DNA of 6,367 nt from Candidatus Zipacnadia bacterium (GTDB lineage Bacteria; Armatimonadota; Zipacnadia; Zipacnadales; Zipacnadaceae), in contig JALGTJ010000061.1 in NCBI GenBank assembly GCA_029821415.1, positions 1 through 6,367 on the forward strand, read 5' to 3'. The position numbers and the translations under genes were made by a program. The notes under the pieces are model-generated. The model was not told where the DNA came from. It saw only the letters and a program-made list of their open reading frames with translations, and did no database searches. Shown in pieces: positions 1 through 4,637 of the stretch; within the stretch, counting starts at the first letter, position 1; every line of letters begins with the position of its first letter.

Positions 1-487
1 TATGCAGCGACTGCAGTCCCCACCGCAACATACTGCTGAAATAGTGGAAGTTCCCGTAAGCTTTGATGAGAATTCAATAATGACGAAGATTATTGATGTC
101 GCTCGCGATGAGGCCGCGGGGCAGGTAAATCTTCAGGACGCAGATATTATTGTCTCAGGCGGACGGGGGCTTAAGAAGCCGGAGAACTTCGCTATTATCA
201 GAGAATTAGCCGACGCGCTGGGTGGAGTAGTAGGGGCGTCGCGCCCGACGGTAGACGATGGCTGGATAGCTCCCTACCACCAGGTCGGTCAAACTGGCAG
301 CACCGTCCAGCCTCGGCTCTATATCGCCCATCTGGCGGGTATGTCCGGAGCCGACTGTATTGTGGCTATCAATACTGATCCTGCTGCTCCCATCTTTGAA
401 GTTGCTCACTATGGCATCGTTGGCGATCTGTTTGAGGTGGTGCCGGCACTGACGAAGATTGTCCGCGAGCAGTTAGGGAGCGCCTAA
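1..487 (+). CDS. etfA: Electron transfer flavoprotein alpha subunit, C-terminal part (5' end outside window)
   Basis: EtfA pairs with EtfB to form the FAD-containing carrier that takes electrons from acyl-CoA dehydrogenases and passes them to a quinone reductase or another acceptor. The 161 visible codons cover the C-terminal FAD-binding domain, about half of a usual EtfA of roughly 310-330 residues. The methionine codon at base 2 is internal, not the start. Family motifs seen, in visible-residue numbering: SGGRGL (52-57), GASRP..DDGW (78-88), QVGQTG (94-99), AIN.D..APIF (122-132) and YGIVGDLF (137-144). Oddity: after LYIA (106-109) the sequence jumps straight to HLAGMSG, so the conserved octapeptide VGISGAIQ is missing, although the frame stays open. 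The usual Asp of VADYG is His136. The family call is secure; whether the protein still binds FAD is doubtful. It ends 16 bases before fabD, probably in the same transcript. etfB would be expected upstream. Confidence 0.95.
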   Translation, partial: MQRLQSPPQHTAEIVEVPVSFDENSIMTKIIDVARDEAAGQVNLQDADIIVSGGRGLKKPENFAIIRELADALGGVVGASRPTVDDGWIAPYHQVGQTGSTVQPRLYIAHLAGMSGADCIVAINTDPAAPIFEVAHYGIVGDLFEVVPALTKIVREQLGSA

Positions 488-503
488 GCATACACCTGCA
501 ATT

Positions 504-1430
504 ATGATTGCCTTCATCTTTCCCGGTCAGGGCTCGCAATATGTCGGCATGGGCGTTGATGTGGCCGAGCAATATCCAGAGGCTGCGGCGGTAATTGAGC
601 AGGCGGACGCCGTGCTGGGTATGAAGCTATCCCTACTGATGAGGGAGGGTCCAGCGGAGGAGCTGATGGCTACCGAAGTAGCTCAGCCGGCTCTGCTTAC
701 TCATAGTGTAGCAGTGCTGCGGGTGCTCCAGGGGCAGGGCTTACAGCCTGATGTGGTAGCAGGGCACAGTCTTGGTGAATACTCGGCGCTGGTGGCCGCC
801 GACGCACTGGACTTTGAAAGTGCACTGCAGTTGGTGCGACGTCGTGGAGAATTGATGGCAGAAGATGGGCGACGAGTCGGCGGGACGATGGCTGCCATAA
901 TTGGCCTGGAAAGGGAGACTGTTGAGGCAGTGGTAGAGGAGGCGGGCGGTGGTCAGGTGCTGGTAGCTGCTAACTACAATTGTCCGGGCCAAGTGGTCAT
1001 TTCGGGGACAGTGTCGGCGGTGGAGCAAGCTTGCGAGCTTGCTAAACAACGGGGGGCAAAAGGCAGCATAGCTTTGAAGGTCAGTGGCGCGTTTCATTCG
1101 CCGCTGATGCGAGGTACTGCCCAGCGGTTTGGTGAATATCTGCATGGAGCTGGTATCAGTGATGCCCGTGTACCGATTGTCTCTAATGTGGATGCGACTG
1201 CTCGCAGTGACGCGTCGGGTATTACGCAGGCATTGGCACGGCAGATTGACCACGGCATTTACTGGGAGGAATCCGTCCACAGGATGATTGACATGGGTAG
1301 CGAAGTTTTTGTGGAAGTCGGTCCCAAGCGGGTGCTGACCAAGATGATGGACAAGATTGACGATACTGTCGAGGCTATGGACACCTCTGGGGTGCAGGCC
1401 ATTGAACAAGTGTTGGCAAAGTTAGCTTAG
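504..1430 (+). CDS. fabD: Malonyl-CoA:ACP transacylase FabD
   Basis: This cytosolic enzyme moves the malonyl group from malonyl-CoA to the phosphopantetheine arm of acyl carrier protein, supplying the extender unit for fatty acid synthesis. The 308 residues match the usual FabD length (E. coli 309). Visible motifs: PGQGSQ at 7-12 (oxyanion-hole Gln9), GHSLGE with nucleophile Ser89, Arg114 in VRRRG (binds the malonyl carboxylate), GTMAAIIGL, and GAFHSPLM with catalytic His198. Near the C terminus is VEVGPKRVLT. All key residues are present and spaced as in the E. coli protein (Ser92, Arg117, His201). The ATG at 504 gives the normal N terminus just before the GQGSQ motif, but I see no good Shine-Dalgarno at normal spacing. 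The nearest purine run, AGGGAG, lies within the end of etfA over 20 bases upstream, so translation may depend on coupling to etfA. fabG follows closely. Confidence 0.97.
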   Translation: MIAFIFPGQGSQYVGMGVDVAEQYPEAAAVIEQADAVLGMKLSLLMREGPAEELMATEVAQPALLTHSVAVLRVLQGQGLQPDVVAGHSLGEYSALVAADALDFESALQLVRRRGELMAEDGRRVGGTMAAIIGLERETVEAVVEEAGGGQVLVAANYNCPGQVVISGTVSAVEQACELAKQRGAKGSIALKVSGAFHSPLMRGTAQRFGEYLHGAGISDARVPIVSNVDATARSDASGITQALARQIDHGIYWEESVHRMIDMGSEVFVEVGPKRVLTKMMDKIDDTVEAMDTSGVQAIEQVLAKLA

Positions 1431-1431
1431 T

Positions 1432-1443
1432 AAGGGGGTGAGC
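1432..1443 (+). promoter_or_regulatory. Near-perfect Shine-Dalgarno for fabG
   Basis: AAGGGGGTGAGC matches the extended consensus AAGGAGGTGATC at 10 of 12 positions. Its GGGGG core (1434-1438) lies 8 bases before the TTG at 1447, a normal spacing. The in-frame GTG at 1438-1440 is part of this element and could not be served by it. This favours TTG 1447 as the fabG start. Confidence 0.75.
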
Positions 1444-1446
1444 CGA

Positions 1447-2187
1447 TTGCAACTGGAAGGCCAAGTGGCTTTGGTAACTGGTTCGGGACGGGGCATTGGG
1501 CGGGCGATTGCCTTAGCTCTCGCCGAGCATGGCGCTAATGTGGTGGTCAATGATGTGATGGCAGAAAGTGCCCAGCAAGTTGCTGCGGAGATAGAGGCAC
1601 GGGGTGTCGCAGCTATGTCGGCGGTGGCCGATATCACTTCTGAGGACGAAGTCAAGGCAATGGTCACAGCGGTTATGGACAGATTTGGCCAGATTGACAT
1701 CCTGGTAAACAATGCTGGGATTACCCAGGACAATCTGCTGATGCGTATGTCCGAGGAGCAATGGGATGCAGTGCTGACCGTGAATCTTAAGGGAGCATTT
1801 CTGTGTACCAAGGCAGTGGCTCGTCCCATGGTTAAGGCCCGTCGCGGGCGCATTATCAATATCGCCTCGGTGGTGGGGCTGACCGGAAACGTCGGGCAGG
1901 CTAACTATTCGTCGTCCAAGGGCGGATTGATTGCTCTGACTAAGAGCACTGCCCAGGAGCTGGGTAGCCGCGGGATCACCTGTAATGCAGTAGCTCCCGG
2001 TTTCATTGAGACTGAGATGACCGCCCGGCTTTCCGACGAAGCCCGCCAACAGATGTTGGGGCGGATACCGTTGGGGCGTCCAGGTCAGCCAGAAGACGTC
2101 GCTGCGGCGGTGGTTTTTCTGGCAGGGCCGGAGGCAGCTTATATCACTGGGCAGGTCCTTACCGTTGACGGCGGAATGGTGATGTAG
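1447..2187 (+). CDS. fabG: 3-oxoacyl-ACP reductase FabG (NADPH-dependent SDR)
   Basis: FabG reduces 3-ketoacyl-ACP to 3-hydroxyacyl-ACP, the first reduction of each elongation cycle, in the cytosol. It is a classical short-chain dehydrogenase: TGSGRGIG cofactor loop near the N terminus, NNAG in the middle, and the catalytic Ser141, Tyr154 and Lys158 (YSSSK), counted from TTG 1447. This agrees with E. coli Ser138/Tyr151/Lys155. The C terminus has PGFIETEMT and ITGQ.L.VDGG as in true FabG proteins. Length is 246 residues from TTG 1447 or 249 from the GTG at 1438. I chose TTG because the GTG sits inside the Shine-Dalgarno sequence and because TTG gives the standard QLEGQVALVTG opening. The position between fabD and acpP supports FabG over other SDR enzymes. 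It starts 16 bases after fabD and is certainly in the same operon. A promoter-like element follows its stop codon. Confidence 0.96.
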   Translation: MQLEGQVALVTGSGRGIGRAIALALAEHGANVVVNDVMAESAQQVAAEIEARGVAAMSAVADITSEDEVKAMVTAVMDRFGQIDILVNNAGITQDNLLMRMSEEQWDAVLTVNLKGAFLCTKAVARPMVKARRGRIINIASVVGLTGNVGQANYSSSKGGLIALTKSTAQELGSRGITCNAVAPGFIETEMTARLSDEARQQMLGRIPLGRPGQPEDVAAAVVFLAGPEAAYITGQVLTVDGGMVM

Positions 2188-2204
2188 AAGTTCCCAGCAG
2201 AATC

Positions 2205-2213
2205 TGATATAAT
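2205..2213 (+). promoter_or_regulatory. Extended -10 promoter element before acpP
   Basis: TGATATAAT is a perfect extended -10 box (TG, one base, TATAAT) in the 65-base fabG-acpP gap. The hexamer lies at 2208-2213, so transcription would start near 2220, leaving a leader of about 33 bases. The -35 region at 17-base spacing (2185-2190, TAGAAG) matches TTGACA at only 3 of 6 positions, which is acceptable for an extended -10 promoter. A private acpP promoter makes sense because ACP is needed in much larger amount than the enzymes. This is a sequence match only, not proof of activity. Confidence 0.5.
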
Positions 2214-2236
2214 TCTCGCAGCATATAAACTCTGAT

Positions 2237-2246
2237 AGGTAGGTGA
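2237..2246 (+). promoter_or_regulatory. Shine-Dalgarno for acpP
   Basis: AGGTAGGTGA contains AGGTGA (2241-2246), which pairs with the usual anti-SD and ends 6 bases before the GTG at 2253. This supports GTG 2253 as the acpP start. Confidence 0.7.
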
Positions 2247-2252
2247 GCTTGA

Positions 2253-2495
2253 GTGGCATTGTTTGAACGAGTCAAAGAAGTAATAGTGCGTGAGTTAGCG
2301 GTCCCCGAAAGTCAGGTAACTGAGGATGCTACCTTTGATGGCGATCTGAAGGCAGATTCGCTGGATAAGGCAGAGTTGCTTATGGCTCTGGAGGATGAGT
2401 TTGATCTTGACGAAATTCCCGAAGAGGATGCCGAGCAGATTACAACGGTCGGTGCTGTTGTTCGCTATCTTGAAGAACAGGGTGTGACTGGATAG
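2253..2495 (+). CDS. acpP: Acyl carrier protein AcpP
   Basis: AcpP carries malonyl and growing acyl chains on a 4'-phosphopantetheine arm between the fatty acid synthesis enzymes. It is 80 residues, acidic and mostly helical, as expected (E. coli about 78). The phosphopantetheine attachment site is Ser36 in the ADSLD motif. The conserved ALEDEFD and IPEEDAE segments of helices II-III follow, and then TVGAVVRYL. The GTG start gives the standard MALFERVKEVIV opening and has a good Shine-Dalgarno. Oddity: the recognition helix reads DSLDKAELLM where most ACPs have DSLDTVELVM or DSLDIVEL, placing a Lys in an otherwise acidic surface and Ala in place of Val. LKADSL instead of LGADSL also occurs in other Gram-positive-type ACPs. 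It is flanked by fabG and fabF and may also be transcribed from its own promoter at 2205-2213. Confidence 0.97.
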   Translation: MALFERVKEVIVRELAVPESQVTEDATFDGDLKADSLDKAELLMALEDEFDLDEIPEEDAEQITTVGAVVRYLEEQGVTG

Positions 2496-2517
2496 CTTCG
2501 GTCGGTGGCCGACTATC
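2491..2517 (+). other. Possible RNA hairpin across the acpP stop codon
   Basis: GTCGG (2501-2505) and CCGAC (2509-2513) form a perfect 5-bp stem with a 3-base loop. Outside it, GATA (2491-2494) can pair with TATC (2514-2517), leaving a 6-base bulge on the left side. No T-run follows, so it is not a standard intrinsic terminator. It might attenuate transcription or protect the end of the acpP message, lowering fabF expression relative to acpP. The short stem could be chance. Confidence 0.3.
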
Positions 2518-2592
2518 TTGGTGCTCGTCTGTGTGTGTACTGGAGCCAGTGGATTGCTGAGAACCATAGTTGGGAGCCTGTAATAGCTCATC

Positions 2593-3831
2593 ATGAGTAA
2601 GAGGCGGGTAGTTATAACTGGGGTGGGGATGATCACGCCCGTCGGCAATTCGCCCGACGAGTTTTGGCAGGCTGTGTGCGAGGGTCGGTCGGGCATTGGG
2701 CCCATCACACAGTTTGATGTCAGTCAGTATGATGTGCGTATCGCCGGCGAGGTCCGTGATTTCGATCCCACCGACTGGATTGATCGTAAGCTAATTAAGC
2801 GTTGTGATCGCTTTGTGCAGTTTGCGCTGGCCGCTACCAGTCTGGCCCTGAGCGACGCCCGGCTCGAGATAACCGAGGGGAACCGCGATCGGGTGGGAGT
2901 GCTGATCGGGTCAGGCATAGGTGGAATGCATACCTGGGAGGAGCAGCATGAGATTCTGCTGACCCGTGGCCCTTCGCGTGTCTCACCGTTCCTGGTACCG
3001 AAAATGATCATTGATATGGCCTCGGGCATGGTTTCGATGCAGACTGGTGCGCGTGGCCCCAATAGTGCCATTGCCACCGCCTGCGCCAGCAGTGGCCACG
3101 CCATTGGTGAGGCGGCTGTCACAATTAGGCGGGGTGCGGCAGAAGTGATGATAACGGGAGGCGCTGAGGCAACCATCTCGCCTACGGCTATAGCTGGTTT
3201 TGCCTCAGCTAAGGCCGTGTCCACACGTAACGATGATCCCCAGCGGGCTTGCCGACCCTTCGATCGGAATCGAGATGGTTTTGTGGTCGGGGAGGGCAGT
3301 ACAATCCTGATACTTGAGGAGCTTCAGCACGCTCAGGCCCGCGGTGCGACGATCTGGGGTGAGCTGATTGGCTATGGTGCCAGCGCCGATGCCTGGCATA
3401 TCACAGCGCCCGATCCGAAGGGCACTGGTGCTTGTTTGGCTATGGAGGCAGCTCTGGACGACGCCGGTTTGCAGCCGGCCGACATTGATTACGTGAATGC
3501 TCACGCGCCAGGGACTCCCGACGGCGATGCCATGGAAGCCGAGGCATTAGCAGCTACTTTCCCCGATGGTGTGCCCGTATCGTCCACCAAACCAATCCAC
3601 GCCCATCAATTGGGCGCAACCAGTGCTACTGAATTGGTGGTCTGCCTGCTGGCCATCCGTAATGGCCTAATTCCCCATACGGTAAACTGTGACAACCTGG
3701 ATGAATCTATCCCGCAACACCTGGATATTGTCCGAGGAGAACCCCGCACAACCAACGTTGACGTGGCGATGTCTAATTCCTTCGGCTTCGGTGGCCATAA
3801 TGCAGTCCTCATCGTTTCCCGATTTGGATAG
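2593..3831 (+). CDS. fabF: 3-oxoacyl-ACP synthase II FabF (KAS II)
   Basis: FabF condenses acyl-ACP with malonyl-ACP with loss of CO2, lengthening the chain by two carbons. Its 412 residues match the E. coli protein (413). The nucleophile is Cys164 in TACASSGHAIG. The decarboxylation histidines are His304 (VNAH) and His338, with Lys333 in STK. GSGIGG, STRNDDPQRACRPFD, RDGFVVGEG, ITAPDP and the closing NSFGFGGHN are all standard FabF. Oddities lie beside both histidines. The usual HGTSTP is HAPGTP, putting Pro306 where a pantetheine-contacting Thr normally lies, and the usual TGHLLGAAG is HAHQLGATS. The catalytic residues themselves are intact. The ATG at 2593 is the only good start, because an in-frame TAA lies at 2581. 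The nearest Shine-Dalgarno-like GGGAG is 16 bases away, so initiation looks weak. It lies 97 bases after acpP and 31 before rnc. FabF fits better than FabB because of the closing motif and the gene order. Confidence 0.96.
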   Translation: MSKRRVVITGVGMITPVGNSPDEFWQAVCEGRSGIGPITQFDVSQYDVRIAGEVRDFDPTDWIDRKLIKRCDRFVQFALAATSLALSDARLEITEGNRDRVGVLIGSGIGGMHTWEEQHEILLTRGPSRVSPFLVPKMIIDMASGMVSMQTGARGPNSAIATACASSGHAIGEAAVTIRRGAAEVMITGGAEATISPTAIAGFASAKAVSTRNDDPQRACRPFDRNRDGFVVGEGSTILILEELQHAQARGATIWGELIGYGASADAWHITAPDPKGTGACLAMEAALDDAGLQPADIDYVNAHAPGTPDGDAMEAEALAATFPDGVPVSSTKPIHAHQLGATSATELVVCLLAIRNGLIPHTVNCDNLDESIPQHLDIVRGEPRTTNVDVAMSNSFGFGGHNAVLIVSRFG

Positions 3832-3862
3832 CTCTTTTGGGACAGGCGCAGCGAATAGTATC

Positions 3863-4597
3863 ATGTGCAACGATGACAGATGGCAGCAGTTAGCTGATGC
3901 GCTGGGGATCGCCGACCTGGATATTGACCTGCTGGAACAGGCGCTGTCTCATGCTTCGTATGTTCGGGAGAATGGCGGCGCGGCTTATGAATCAAATCAG
4001 CGTATGGAGTTTCTGGGCGATGCAGTGCTGGACGCTATAATTGCTGGGGAGCTGTATCAGCGCTTCCCCCAAGCCGATGAAGGGTGGCTAACCAGAGCAA
4101 AATCAGCGGTGGTGCAGACGGCTAATCTGGCCAATGTGGCTCGCAAGTTGGGATTGGGTCCATACTTGCGCCTGGGGCAAAGTGAGGAGAATACTGGAGG
4201 GCGGCATAAGACATCGGTGTTGGCTGATTCGCTGGAAGCACTGTTGGGCGCGATCTACCTGTCCAGCGGTTACCAACGAACCCGCCAGTTCGTCATCGCT
4301 CACTTCCTTAGTATCATTGATGACGTTGAGGATGAGAGCTTCCGGGATGCCAAGACCACTCTTCAGGAACTGTGCCAGTCGCTGACTCACGTGGTGCCTG
4401 AATATGTGGTTACGCGCCGAACTGGCCCGGATCATGACCCGGTCTTTGATGTCGAGGTGCGTCTATCAGGCCGAGTATTGGGCACCGGGCGCGGCGGCAG
4501 CAAGCAGAGGGCTGAACAGGCAGCAGCACGTGATGCACTGGCCTCGCAGGATGAGTGGACTGATGAGCTCTCGGCAGCACCCAACGGAGGGGAATAA
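3863..4597 (+). CDS. rnc: Ribonuclease III
   Basis: RNase III cuts double-stranded RNA, processing rRNA precursors and some mRNAs; it works as a dimer with Mg2+. From ATG 3863 the protein has 244 residues, a normal length. The N-terminal endonuclease domain (about 5-150) holds the signature NQRMEFLGDAVL with metal-binding Glu49 and Asp53, and VLADSLEALLGA with Asp122 and Glu125. The C-terminal dsRNA-binding domain (about 165-235) shows KTTLQE, PEYVV, TGPDHDPVF and GSKQRAEQAAA. The usual first Glu of NERLEFLGD is Gln46, which is not one of the four core metal ligands. Start choice is uncertain: an in-frame ATG at 3800 would overlap fabF by 32 bases and add 21 residues, with GGTGG just before it. 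ATG 3863 has only a weak, distant purine run but fits the family N terminus. fabF-rnc adjacency is common, so they are probably co-transcribed. Confidence 0.96.
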   Translation: MCNDDRWQQLADALGIADLDIDLLEQALSHASYVRENGGAAYESNQRMEFLGDAVLDAIIAGELYQRFPQADEGWLTRAKSAVVQTANLANVARKLGLGPYLRLGQSEENTGGRHKTSVLADSLEALLGAIYLSSGYQRTRQFVIAHFLSIIDDVEDESFRDAKTTLQELCQSLTHVVPEYVVTRRTGPDHDPVFDVEVRLSGRVLGTGRGGSKQRAEQAAARDALASQDEWTDELSAAPNGGE

Positions 4598-4610
4598 CGC
4601 CCCGCCCTCT
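4586..4610 (+). other. Possible GC-rich hairpin across the rnc stop codon
   Basis: GAGGG (4587-4591) can pair with CCCTC (4605-4609), plus a G-T wobble at 4586/4610. Alternatively GGGG (4589-4592) pairs with CCCC (4600-4603) around a 7-base loop. There is no T-run afterwards. It could mark a weak end of the fab-rnc transcript or an RNA-stability element, but it is short and partly coding. Confidence 0.3.
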
Positions 4611-4623
4611 CAACCAGGTGGTC

Positions 4624-4633
4624 CGGTATACCG
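4624..4633 (+). other. 10-bp perfect palindrome just before the GH42-like gene
   Basis: CGGTATACCG is a perfect inverted repeat ending 4 bases before the ATG at 4638. Beside it, ACCA (4613-4616) and TGGT (4619-4622) form a second small inverted repeat around the possible Shine-Dalgarno AGGTGG (4616-4621). It could be a small operator or an RNA structure that affects initiation. A single short palindrome may also be chance. Confidence 0.25.
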
Positions 4634-4637
4634 TGCT

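Noticed and set aside
1024..1043. 7-bp inverted repeat AGCAAGC/GCTTGCT with a 6-base loop
   Set aside because: It lies within fabD, encodes ordinary residues (EQACELA), and has no T-run or positional context; probably chance.
741..1409. 222-codon open frame on the - strand opposite fabD
   Set aside because: Fully covered by fabD with all catalytic residues; the antisense translation has no domain-like pattern.
1513..2259. 248-codon open frame on the - strand opposite fabG
   Set aside because: It lies opposite a clear fabG, its translation shows no recognisable motif, and long antisense frames are expected from the biased codon use here.
2554..2586. Promoter-like boxes TTGCTG and TAATAG before fabF
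   Set aside because: Spacing is about 21 bases and both hexamers are poor matches, so this is much weaker than the element before acpP.
3689..3862. Longer N terminus for RNase III starting inside fabF
   Set aside because: It would overlap fabF by 143 bases and the added residues are an out-of-frame reading of fabF. ATG 3863 (or at most 3800) gives a normal RNase III length.
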